64,000 nt of DNA from assembly GCA_021186555.1 (NCBI GenBank), contig JAJKFL010000004.1, forward strand, positions 15,776,406 to 15,840,405, read 5' to 3'. Under the pieces are notes generated by a model. The model worked only from the letters and a program-made list of their open reading frames with translations, ran no database searches and had not been told where the DNA came from. The stretch is from Reticulitermes speratus. Lineage: Eukaryota > Arthropoda > Insecta > Blattodea > Rhinotermitidae. Positions within the stretch are counted from its first letter, which is position 1. Every line of letters begins with the position of its first letter. The position numbers and the translations under genes were made by a program. Below, one piece after another: positions 36,216-45,555 of the stretch.

Positions 36216-36335
36216 GTAGCTCAGCTCTCGTGGTGTACGGACGTGTTTGTGCTGCGCTCCTGTAACTGTAATTGTAGTGTGTGTTAGTGTGTTGTGTAAT
36301 ATACCTACGCTTGAAGTCGTGCTAGCGTGGCCGCT
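36216..36335 (+). promoter_or_regulatory. Putative 5' UTR and internal promoter of the retrotransposon
   Basis: About 120 bp lie between the TTA repeat and the ORF1 ATG. The stretch is GT-rich (GTAGTGTGTGTTAGTGTG) and less AT-rich than its left flank. Non-LTR elements of this kind usually start transcription at their first base from an internal promoter. No specific initiator or downstream promoter motif could be assigned, and the element's first base is not certain. Confidence 0.35.
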
Positions 36336-37622
36336 ATGGCCGCGTCCAAGGATGTCTGTAAGATTTGCAACAAGGCATTCCATGGCAAGCAGAAGTTTTT
36401 AAAGTGCTGTGGGCCTTGTGCCATCCGCTTTCATCTTTCCTGTCTGCAGATCAGTGATTCCGAGTATGCGTATTATATGGATTCTGGGGTTTCGACCTAT
36501 AAGTGCGCCGAGTGTGTTAAGTTGTTGCGTGTTCAGCGTAACGACGATACTCCGGTGAAGACACGTTCAGCGTCTGCATCTGACGTTTCCAGAAAGGTTG
36601 TTTCACCTGAGAGGACCTTAGTGATTCCTCCAGTTTTTGAATCAGACAAATTTGAGGCACTCAGCGTACAGGTTGAAACTGTACGTCTCAATGGAGTCTA
36701 CACTTTGGACCTCATAAAATCATTGACTGATATGGTCACCAAATTATGTGGAGAGGTGGATCATTTAAAAAATGATAACGCATCTCTTAAGCAGCAGCTA
36801 AAAAATCTACAAGATGCCTTTCAGTCTAGTAATGTGGGTCATCAGTCACAGCCCACTCAAGTCTTCAGTAACAAGGAGATTGTTGAGAGGTCAGTGCCTC
36901 CCCAGTCAGTGTCTTCATACAGAGACATAGTTTTACGAAATCAAAATATACTGCAGGCTAGCGCCGTCAGCAATACCAAGAATGTACGAGTTTGCAACTC
37001 CGCTCCACAAGGTGCTGTCGTCAGCAATGTTGATGCCGCAAGACATGTCGTTTCTGTAACTGGGTCATCAGCGGCTGCCGATGGTGATTACGTCCTTGTC
37101 ACAAGCAAGAAGCGACGTGTTGTAGGGATGGCAACCCCGCCAGTCAATTCCAAACACATCGACAAACAGAGGGCCCCATCACCTGTTAATAATACTAAAC
37201 CTGCCGCGATTAAAAAACATAGGACCCCTATGATAGGGGTAAGAAACTCCTCTTCTTTACCTATAATTGCAAGGCGCGTGAAAACCAAGTCTCTTTTTGT
37301 CTCGCGTTTCTCACCTGATGTCAAGTGCACTGATATAGAAAATTCTTTGAAAGAGCAGCTCTTGCTTAAATCTTTGGTCTGCACAAGGCTGAAAACTAAA
37401 TTTAACACATATGCCTCTTTCCATGTATCTGTGGCAGAGGAAGACTTTCCACTAATTAATAATGTCGGTGTCTGGCCTGACGGCTGTCTTATTGCGCCCT
37501 ATTACGGACGTCTAACTCCAGAGCAAATTTTTACTATTACTAATCCCATAAGTAGCGATCCCTTAGTCCAGTCTGCTGTTATTAATCAAGCCGTGGGGGA
37601 AGGTGATCCAATGTCTAGTTAA
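36336..37622 (+). CDS. ORF1 protein of a jockey/CR1-like retrotransposon (PHD-type zinc finger)
   Basis: 428 residues from the ATG at 36336. The frame is also open from a GTG at 36327, but an ATG start fits an insect element. Residues 8-65 form a C4HC3 PHD-like finger: CKIC, CCGPC, FHLSC, then CAEC. Residues about 110-165 are charged and leucine-spaced (MVTKLCGEVDHLKNDNASLK), a likely short coiled coil. A basic linker follows. The C-terminal block has SLFVSRFSPDVKCTDIE, TRLKTKFNTYASFHVSV and WPDGCLIAPYYGRL, which I know from ORF1 proteins of arthropod non-LTR elements. It should bind element RNA and form the ribonucleoprotein with ORF2. The frame is intact. Its stop codon overlaps the ORF2 start by one base. 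Confidence 0.87.
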   Translation: MAASKDVCKICNKAFHGKQKFLKCCGPCAIRFHLSCLQISDSEYAYYMDSGVSTYKCAECVKLLRVQRNDDTPVKTRSASASDVSRKVVSPERTLVIPPVFESDKFEALSVQVETVRLNGVYTLDLIKSLTDMVTKLCGEVDHLKNDNASLKQQLKNLQDAFQSSNVGHQSQPTQVFSNKEIVERSVPPQSVSSYRDIVLRNQNILQASAVSNTKNVRVCNSAPQGAVVSNVDAARHVVSVTGSSAAADGDYVLVTSKKRRVVGMATPPVNSKHIDKQRAPSPVNNTKPAAIKKHRTPMIGVRNSSSLPIIARRVKTKSLFVSRFSPDVKCTDIENSLKEQLLLKSLVCTRLKTKFNTYASFHVSVAEEDFPLINNVGVWPDGCLIAPYYGRLTPEQIFTITNPISSDPLVQSAVINQAVGEGDPMSS

Positions 37623-40440
37623 TGGCTCGACCTAATTGTTCTAAAGCTGGTGGTTACGCCATGTCCAATACAAGTTTTGATATTTTTTATCAAAATGTAC
37701 GTGGACTTAGGACAAAATTTACTGAGCTTTTTGATAATGTTATTTTATTTGGTAATAATATTTTTTGTTTGACAGAGACGTGGCTTAACGACCAGTGTTA
37801 TGATCAAAATTTATTTCCTGACGGTTTCGTTGTTTTCCGTTCAGACAGAATCCATGCGACTAAGAAAAGGGGAGGTGGTGTGTTAATAGCTGTTTCCCCT
37901 GAATTAAATGCATGCAAGCGCAGGCATGATTTACAGTTTTTTGATGAGTGTGTTTGGGTCGAATTTCCCACTCGTAATGGTCCAAATTTACTTATTGGTA
38001 ATCATTACTTTTCGCCTGATCTTAAACCAGATATAATTTTTGAATACTTTTCCCATTTAGAAAATAAACTTGACACGACAAATTATCGTGTTATTCTTTT
38101 AGGTGACTTCAATGTCCCTGGTTTTGATTGGGAAAGCGGCCTGCCTTGTGAAAATTGTCAGTTTTATTCTAAACTTAGGGGAGATGCTATTTACACCTCC
38201 ACTTGTTTTCTTGGTTTAGGACAGTGTGTTGATGCTGATCACAGTAGAAATATGCTTGACCTTGTTTTTTCCAATATTACTGACCTTTCTATTACTTCTC
38301 CCGAGACTAGCCTGGTTAAACCTGACGTTTATCACCCGCCACTGTTAATTGAATTGCCTCTTATTGACAAAATATGTTATAAAACTAATAAACTATCGTA
38401 CTTTAAATACGCTAGTGGCGATTATTTATCGTTGTATAATTTTCTTTACTTTTACGATTGGTCAAGTGTATATTCCAAATCTTCTGTTGATGCTGCTGTG
38501 GCCAGCCTTAACTCTGCTGTTCATTGAAGCCATTGATAGATCAATTCCCCTATGCTCTATTAAAGGTTCCAAATTTCCCTCTTGGTTTTCTCGCACTTTG
38601 CGGCATTACATTTTGAAAAAAGAACTATTATCATAAACGTTTTAAAAAGAATAAGTCTTACGTACACTATAGTAAATTTTCCTACTATAGGAAGCTTGTA
38701 AAGAATATTATTAAGATCGATAGATCTAGATGGCTCAAATCTATTGACGAAAGTTTAAAAAACAATCCTAGGAAATTTTGGAATTACGTGTCTAATTTTA
38801 GGAAAAACAAATCAAATTCTTTCAACTCGAGGTGGATGGCACACACTTAGTGGAACCGCACCAAGTCGCTGAAGCCTTTGCTAATCATTTTAAATTGGTG
38901 TATGATAACACTGCTTTTAAAGTTTCGTCTAATATTAAAACTTCTTTTGATGATATTTCTTCTGATAATTTATCTGTATTTTCGGTTACTGACCTGACGT
39001 ACGTAAAGCTATCAAGCGTCTAAAGCCATCTAAATCTGCTGGGCTCGATGGTATTCCAGGCTTTATATTAAGGGCTGTACTGACATTTTTGTACCCTTAT
39101 TGAAGCATATTTTTAATCTCAGTTTGTCTCAGCAGTTGTTTCCTTCTTTCTGGAAAAAAGCTGCTATTGTACCTATTTTTAAAAAAGGCAACAGTACTAT
39201 AATTGCTAATTATCGCCCTATTTCAATTTTAAATAATTTTTCTAAAATTTTTGAAATAGTTATATATAATCACGTTTCGTATCATCTTCAGCCTAAACTT
39301 AATTGCTGTCAACACGGTTTTATAAAATCAAGGTCTACCACCTCTAATTTGGTAAATTATCTTGATTATATAGCCCGTTAGTCAGGTCTCAGCGTCAAGT
39401 TGATGCTATATATTTTGATTTTAGCAGTGCTTTTGATCTTGTATCACATACTTTACTTTAAACAAACTTAGTTCCTTTGGACTCTCAAGTGCTTATGTTA
39501 GCTGGTTTTGTAGCTATTTATCGGGTAGATTTTCGTGTGTGAAAATTTCTGGTATTTTTTCGACGCCTTTTAGAATACTTGCGGGTGTTCCTCAAGGCTC
39601 TGTTTTAGGGCCTTTGCTATTTAATGTATTTATAGACGATATATGTAAAGTAATAACGCATTCAAAATTTCTTCTCTTTGCAGATGATATAAAAATTTTT
39701 CGTGCTATTACATCACTTGATGATTCTACTCAGTTGCAATCAGATATTGATTCCATACAACGTTGGTGCACTGCTAATTTTATGAATCTTAATACTGGCA
39801 AAACTCGAGCCATTACCTTTTCTAGAAAAACAAATACCCTTTTTTTGAAATATAAACTTGGGGATTCTTTTATTACACGTACGGATTGTATTAAGGATTT
39901 AGGAGTCTTTATTGATTCCAAATTATATTTTCATTCCCATGTTGATTACATTTTTTCCAAACCATCAAGCTTTTGGGTCTTATTCGTAATATTACCTTTT
40001 CATTTTCTACTCTTGATTGTTTATTGACTTTTATTTTTCACTTGTTAGACCCAAATTAGAGTACGCCTCTGTTGTATGGAATTCAATTACTTCTACGATG
40101 CTAAAAAGCTTGAGCGTATTCAAAGGAAGTTTGTAGCATTATGTTATAATCGATTCCTTTCCCGCGATAATAATGGTTATAGTTATGCTAAAGCTCTTCA
40201 AGTACTTAATTTACGTACTTTACAAGACAGAAGACATCAACTTGATGCAATTTTTGTCATTAATGTTTATTAGGTTCCAAATCTTGTCCGTCTACCTTAG
40301 ACATTATTGGTCTACGAGTTCCCACTCGAAACCTCCGAGACTTTTCTTTGTTTTATGTTAGCCCATATCATAAAAATTGTCCCGGCGGTGTGTTATGCGG
40401 AAATTCTTTTGTATAAATTTTGGTGTTTTTTGAAGGGAAT
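37622..40440 (+). pseudogene. ORF2 endonuclease/RT, copy A with indels
   Basis: Starts at the ATG of TAATG. The first 301 codons are open and hold the apurinic-type endonuclease: FDIFYQNVRGLRTK, FCLTETWLND, VILLGDFNVPGFDW, MLDLVFSNI and VYHPPLLIEL. From about 38524 on, single-base gains or losses break the frame about a dozen times (for example near 38524, 38618, 38820, 38992, 39066, 39376, 39460, 39956, 40098 and 40268). RT blocks remain visible: VPIFKKGN, YRPISILNNFSKIFE, GVPQGSVLGPLLFNVF and FADDIKIF. Copy B is nearly identical but open, with only one substitution noted (39826 against 42870). The indel bias points to consensus error as much as to mutation. Confidence 0.9.
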
Positions 40441-40956
40441 TTTTTACATATGAATTTGGGCCTTTTATATCACTTAGCTTGAAAAATAACACGTCAAAAC
40501 GTGAACCACTTCACAAAATAAACTTCATTGAGCCTATTGTTTAACAAATCCGTATAAACGAAAGAGAAAAACGTCTATAATTCAAAGCGCTTTATAAACC
40601 GTGATATTGTTTTGTTTGCCCACTGCCATATAATATCGAGTGTTAGCTGCTGCGATCCTTGCAATCTCGCTGTCATCATGTTCCAACAATAAATGAATAT
40701 TTTTCATTTGTTTATGTTTGGATTACATTAGTCTGTTGTATAGCACAAACTTGTGAAAAAAAGTAGAGTGCGAATTAAAAACATTTTCCATAACAATTAT
40801 ATCTCTTCTTATTATGTATTTGTTTTCCGTTTAATTACTGACACTAATAACAGATTATACGCACTCAAAGAGAATACAATTAATATTAATGATTATTTGT
40901 TGAGTTCAGTTCCGTCCTTTGTAATTTAGACGGGTTGAAATGAGGTAGAGATGTAC
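37916..40956. repeat. First unit of an imperfect tandem duplication
   Basis: The 3.04-kb unit runs from within ORF2 (GCGCAGGCATG) through its 3' part and then a 0.5-kb flank (40440-40950). The same order returns at 40957-45073. Compared with the second unit it lacks about 1.08 kb between the ORF2 end and the flank, with TACAT shared at the break. Confidence 0.92.
40440..40950. repeat. Duplicated flank, first copy
   Basis: This matches 44580-45073, with shared words such as CCTTTTATATCACTTAGCTT and AACACGTCAAAACGTGAACC. Most differences are one- to four-base indels. It has no coding content. Confidence 0.93.
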
Positions 40957-43518
40957 AAGCGCAGGCATGATTTACAGTTTTTTGATGAGTGTGTTTGGGT
41001 CGAATTTCCCACTCGTAATGGTCCAAATTTACTTATTGGTAATCATTACTTTTCGCCTGATCTTAAACCAGATATAATTTTTGAATACTTTTCCCATTTA
41101 GAAAATAAACTTGACACGACAAATTATCGTGTTATTCTTTTAGGTGACTTCAATGTCCCTGGTTTTGATTGGGAAAGCGGCCTGCCTTGTGAAAATTGTC
41201 AGTTTTATTCTAAACTTAGGGGAGATGCTATTTACACCTCCACTTGTTTTCTTGGTTTAGGACAGTGTGTTGATGCTGATCACAGTAGAAATATGCTTGA
41301 CCTTGTTTTTTCCAATATTACTGACCTTTCTATTACTTCTCCCGAGACTAGCCTGGTTAAACCTGACGTTTATCACCCGCCACTGTTAATTGAATTGCCT
41401 CTTATTGACAAAATATGTTATAAAACTAATAAACTATCGTACTTTAAATACGCTAGTGGCGATTATTTATCGTTGTATAATTTTCTTTACTTTTACGATT
41501 GGTCAAGTGTATATTCCAAATCTTCTGTTGATGCTGCTGTGGCCAGCCTTAACTCTGCTGTTCATGAAGCCATTGATAGATCAATTCCCCTATGCTCTAT
41601 TAAAGGTTCCAAATTTCCCTCTTGGTTTTCTCGCACTTTGCGGCATTACATTTTGAAAAAGAACTATTATCATAAACGTTTTAAAAAGAATAAGTCTTAC
41701 GTACACTATAGTAAATTTTCCTACTATAGGAAGCTTGTAAAGAATATTATTAAGATCGATAGATCTAGATGGCTCAAATCTATTGACGAAAGTTTAAAAA
41801 ACAATCCTAGGAAATTTTGGAATTACGTGTCTAATTTTAGGAAAAACAAATCAAATTCTCTTCAACTCGAGGTGGATGGCACACACTTAGTGGAACCGCA
41901 CCAAGTCGCTGAAGCCTTTGCTAATCATTTTAAATTGGTGTATGATAACACTGCTTTTAAAGTTTCGTCTAATATTAAAACTTCTTTTGATGATATTTCT
42001 TCTGATAATTTATCTGTATTTTCGGTTACTGACGCTGACGTACGTAAAGCTATCAAGCGTCTAAAGCCATCTAAATCTGCTGGGCTCGATGGTATTCCAG
42101 GCTTTATTATTAAGGGCTGTACTGACATTTTTGTACCCTTATTGAAGCATATTTTTAATCTCAGTTTGTCTCAGCAGTTGTTTCCTTCTTTCTGGAAAAA
42201 AGCTGCTATTGTACCTATTTTTAAAAAAGGCAACAGTACTATAATTGCTAATTATCGCCCTATTTCAATTTTAAATAATTTTTCTAAAATTTTTGAAATA
42301 GTTATATATAATCACGTTTCGTATCATCTTCAGCCTAAACTTAATTGCTGTCAACACGGTTTTATAAAATCAAGGTCTACCACCTCTAATTTGGTAAATT
42401 ATCTTGATTATATAGCCCCGTTAGTCAGGTCTCAGCGTCAAGTTGATGCTATATATTTTGATTTTAGCAGTGCTTTTGATCTTGTATCACATACTTTACT
42501 TTTAAACAAACTTAGTTCCTTTGGACTCTCAAGTGCTTATGTTAGCTGGTTTTGTAGCTATTTATCGGGTAGATTTTCGTGTGTGAAAATTTCTGGTATT
42601 TTTTCGACGCCTTTTAGAATACTTGCGGGTGTTCCTCAAGGCTCTGTTTTAGGGCCTTTGCTATTTAATGTATTTATAGACGATATATGTAAAGTAATAA
42701 CGCATTCAAAATTTCTTCTCTTTGCAGATGATATAAAAATTTTTCGTGCTATTACATCACTTGATGATTCTACTCAGTTGCAATCAGATATTGATTCCAT
42801 ACAACGTTGGTGCACTGCTAATTTTATGAATCTTAATACTGGCAAAACTCGAGCCATTACCTTTTCTAGGAAAACAAATACCCTTTTTTTGAAATATAAA
42901 CTTGGGGATTCTTTTATTACACGTACGGATTGTATTAAGGATTTAGGAGTCTTTATTGATTCCAAATTATATTTTCATTCCCATGTTGATTACATTTTTT
43001 CTCAAACCATCAAGCTTTTGGGTCTTATTCGTAATATTACCTTTTCATTTTCTACTCTTGATTGTTTATTGACTTTATATTTTTCACTTGTTAGACCCAA
43101 ATTAGAGTACGCCTCTGTTGTATGGAATTCAATTACTTCTACCGATGCTAAAAAGCTTGAGCGTATTCAAAGGAAGTTTGTAGCATTATGTTATAATCGA
43201 TTCCTTTCCCGCGATAATAATGGTTATAGTTATGCTAAAGCTCTTCAAGTACTTAATTTACGTACTTTACAAGACAGAAGACATCAACTTGATGCAATTT
43301 TTGTCATTAATGTTTTATTAGGTTCCAAATCTTGTCCGTCTACCTTAGACATTATTGGTCTACGAGTTCCCACTCGAAACCTCCGAGACTTTTCTTTGTT
43401 TTATGTTAGCCCATATCATAAAAATTGTCCCTCCGGCCGGTGTGTTATCGCGGCAAATTCTATTTGTAATAATATGGATGTTTTTAGAAGGCAATTTGTT
43501 ACATTTAGTGATATGTAA
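40951..43518 (+). CDS. ORF2 endonuclease/RT, copy B, open but 5'-truncated
   Basis: 855 codons are open to the TAA at 43516-43518. The ATG at 40951 lies in duplicated flank sequence fused in frame, so it is not the native start. Homology to copy A begins at KRRHDLQFF, about residue 98 of ORF2. Order: rest of the endonuclease (LLGDFNVPGFDW, LDLVFSN, VYHPPLL), a basic linker, then reverse transcriptase with KSAGLDGIPGFIIKG, VPIFKKGNSTIIANYRPIS, VDAIYFDFSSAFD, GVPQGSVLGPLLFNVFIDDI, the FADDIKIF catalytic motif and NLNTGKTRAITF. The thumb and C-terminal part include WNSITSTDAKKLERIQRKF. A complete ORF2 would have about 950 residues, usual for jockey/CR1-like elements. It cannot act alone, lacking the endonuclease N-terminus. 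Confidence 0.9.
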   Translation: MYKRRHDLQFFDECVWVEFPTRNGPNLLIGNHYFSPDLKPDIIFEYFSHLENKLDTTNYRVILLGDFNVPGFDWESGLPCENCQFYSKLRGDAIYTSTCFLGLGQCVDADHSRNMLDLVFSNITDLSITSPETSLVKPDVYHPPLLIELPLIDKICYKTNKLSYFKYASGDYLSLYNFLYFYDWSSVYSKSSVDAAVASLNSAVHEAIDRSIPLCSIKGSKFPSWFSRTLRHYILKKNYYHKRFKKNKSYVHYSKFSYYRKLVKNIIKIDRSRWLKSIDESLKNNPRKFWNYVSNFRKNKSNSLQLEVDGTHLVEPHQVAEAFANHFKLVYDNTAFKVSSNIKTSFDDISSDNLSVFSVTDADVRKAIKRLKPSKSAGLDGIPGFIIKGCTDIFVPLLKHIFNLSLSQQLFPSFWKKAAIVPIFKKGNSTIIANYRPISILNNFSKIFEIVIYNHVSYHLQPKLNCCQHGFIKSRSTTSNLVNYLDYIAPLVRSQRQVDAIYFDFSSAFDLVSHTLLLNKLSSFGLSSAYVSWFCSYLSGRFSCVKISGIFSTPFRILAGVPQGSVLGPLLFNVFIDDICKVITHSKFLLFADDIKIFRAITSLDDSTQLQSDIDSIQRWCTANFMNLNTGKTRAITFSRKTNTLFLKYKLGDSFITRTDCIKDLGVFIDSKLYFHSHVDYIFSQTIKLLGLIRNITFSFSTLDCLLTLYFSLVRPKLEYASVVWNSITSTDAKKLERIQRKFVALCYNRFLSRDNNGYSYAKALQVLNLRTLQDRRHQLDAIFVINVLLGSKSCPSTLDIIGLRVPTRNLRDFSLFYVSPYHKNCPSGRCVIAANSICNNMDVFRRQFVTFSDM

Positions 43519-43735
43519 TATTTTATTACATTTTATTAAGGTGTTCTTATTAATTCTTTCAGTAGTTATCGTTTGTTTATTTTTTTGTTTTGTTGTGTTT
43601 GTCTATTTTATTTTGTTCCTTGTCCATTGTTATTTGTGTTTGTATGTTGTGCTGTTTCTGTAATTGGCCATCTGGCTGTTGACTCGGCACATTAATAAAC
43701 CAGAATTGAACCAGAATTGAATTGAATTATTATTT
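43519..43735 (+). other. 3' UTR and simple-repeat tail of the retrotransposon
   Basis: T-rich sequence follows the ORF2 stop, then GACTCGGCACATTAATAAAC and a tail of CAGAATTGAAC and GAATT units ending near 43728. Many CR1/jockey-like elements end in short repeats instead of poly-A, which marks this as the element's 3' end. The first unit lacks this part. Confidence 0.68.
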
Positions 43736-43793
43736 CACCGCTATCGGTATTTACAATTCCTCTTTACGCTCCTCATTACACTTTTTATCCGTT

Positions 43794-43892
43794 GAAATCT
43801 GCGGTCTTCTGGGGTATTACGCGGCGTCGTGTGGTAATAGGTAAACAATTACCACACGACGCCGCGTAATACCCCAGAAGACCGCAGATTTC
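43794..43892. repeat. Perfect 45-bp inverted repeat, 9-nt loop
   Basis: The arms at 43794-43838 and 43848-43892 are exact reverse complements with the loop AGGTAAACA. The arms are GC-rich (GGCGTCGTGTGGTAAT) against AT-rich surroundings. No coding content or target duplication is evident. It could be a foldback element, a recent inverted duplication, or a read fold-back artefact. Confidence 0.97.
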
Positions 43893-44074
43893 ATCAACAT
43901 CGCGGCGGAAGCCTGAAATCATTGTTATTGGTTATCACACCTCCTGCGACCGCTCTGAACAAATTAATTATAGTGTCTACATAATTACTTATCATTTTGT
44001 CTTTCGTTAATTCCAAACATTCGAATCAATATGAAGGCACAAATATGGCTAGAGTGCTAAGAATTTTTTTTTCA

Positions 44075-44300
44075 TGGCGCAGCAGCCCCAAGTGAGTCAG
44101 GGCCTCCTCATTATCGAGGGTTCACGATCACACTCAGACACATCACACTCGGTAGGACTCCTCTGGACGAGTGATCGGCCCGACGCAGAGACCTCTACCT
44201 GACAACAAACAACACTCACGAGAGACAGACATCCATGCTCCCGGTGGGATTCGAACCCGAATCCCAGCAAGCGAGAGGCCGCAGACCAACGCAGAGTGCT
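44075..44300 (-). repeat. SINE family A copy, inverted
   Basis: On the minus strand: GTTGGTCTGCGGCCTCTCGC, B box GGTTCGAATCC (44247-44257), GGGAGCATGGATGTCTGTC, CAGGTAGAGGTCTCTGCGTC, CACTCGTCCAGAGGAGTCC and GTGTGATCGTGAACCC. This is the best-preserved body of the family here, though the A-box end is cut near 44300. Confidence 0.8.
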
Positions 44301-44579
44301 AAGAATTACCTCAACATATCTCTAGAGTTCTTGTATACTACGGTCAGATGTGACCTGAGAATTCTCTAAAGACAGAAAAATTAAAGATTAAGTACTTAAA
44401 AATTGTCCAGACTGTTTTTGCACCTCTGTGTGCAAAGTTCGCAACTCCGAAACCATATAAACTTTGAAAAGTTTAGCATTTAGTAAGGAAGTAAGACTGA
44501 CTAGTTTCTCGCTTCTAGGTGACACTAACCGAAACACCCTGCTGTGAAATGTAAAGTCAATACTGGGAATGAAGTTGAA

Positions 44580-45073
44580 ATACATATGAGATTTGGCCTT
44601 TTATATCACTTAGCTTGAAAAATAACACGTCAAAACGTGAACCACTCAAAATAACTTCCATTTAGCCTATTGTTTACAAATCCGTATAAACGTAAGAGAA
44701 AAACTCTATAATTCAACCTTTATAAAACCGGTGATATTGTTTTGTTTACTGCCATTAATATCGAGTGGTAGCTGCTGCGATCCGCAACTCTGCTGTCATC
44801 ATGTATCCAAAATATATGAATATTTTTCATTTGTTTATGTTTTGGATTACATTGTCTGTGTATAGCACAACTTGTGAAAAAAAGTAGAGTGCGATTAAAA
44901 ACATTTCCACTTTTATATCTCTTTTATTTATGTATTTGTTTTCCGTTTATACTGACACTAATTACAGATTATACCACTCAAAGAACAGTAAATTAATATT
45001 TAATGATTATTTGTTGAGTTAAGGTTACGTCCTTTGTAATTAGACGGGTTGAAATGAGGTAGAGAGGTACAAC
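44580..45073. repeat. Duplicated flank, second copy
   Basis: Partner of 40440-40950. It runs from ACATATGAGATTTGGCC to GAGGTAGAGAGGTACAA and is slightly shorter, with many small gaps relative to the first copy. Unique sequence follows. Confidence 0.93.
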
Positions 45074-45164
45074 GTTTTCGAGGGTACAAATTTTTCAAAG
45101 GAAACTACTGCTTCAATCGTTAGTTCTCAGAATCGAATAAAGAATATGAATACCACGCATGCTA

Positions 45165-45555
45165 CTTATGCATTTTCTTGTATTCTGTGGAACCTTGAAG
45201 TTTACTACAATGTTTATCAGAGCTATCTACTGGGTATATAATGAGCCAGATGAATTCCGTCTACGGCTTCCCAACCTGTTTCTTCAGGATGAATTTTAAT
45301 GCTATCTCCCATTTATACCTATATTTCCTAAGAGGATTGTTCTCTTCAAGTTTTGTTTGAATTATCTTCTTTCCCATGTGTGCAGCATACCCTTTCCATC
45401 TGCCTTAGTTCTGTCATTCTAATAATGTTTGTTTGAAGAGTCAAAGTTTTGCGGTTTCTCCACCCACCTGCCAGTTCGTCCCTCTTGGGACGAAATGTTC
45501 TTCTCAGCAATCGAACTGCATTTTGGGAACGGTCATATAGTTTATGCACCTAAAT
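45165..45555 (-). pseudogene. LINE 3' end, endonuclease/RT family
   Basis: The minus strand reads VRLLRRTFRPKRDELAGGWR, then frameshifted words equal to the HNEELH-IIRM and RRMRWAGHVAR positions, then ETGWEAVDGIHLA and a VVNFKVPQN-like end, where intact relatives have GWIDLAQDRDRW and MNLRVPYNAG. It is the same LINE family as the 5.1-6.9 kb and 20.2 kb copies, 5'-truncated and heavily mutated. Confidence 0.62.

Larger units (their letters stand above)
40957..45073. repeat. Second unit of the imperfect tandem duplication
   Basis: The 4.1-kb unit holds ORF2 copy B, its 3' UTR, a long hairpin, a SINE A copy and the second flank copy. Its left join, GTACAA to GCGCAGG, shares CAA with the ORF2 sequence at 37914. 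Confidence 0.92.

Noticed and set aside
36327..36335. GTG at 36327 as ORF1 start
   Set aside because: An ATG follows in frame three codons later at 36336 and fits eukaryotic initiation.
37088..37408. 106-codon minus-strand open frame
   Set aside because: It is antisense to ORF1 of the retrotransposon.
40951..40956. ATG at 40951 as a native ORF2 start
   Set aside because: It belongs to duplicated flank sequence fused to the middle of the endonuclease. The native ORF2 start is the TAATG at 37622.
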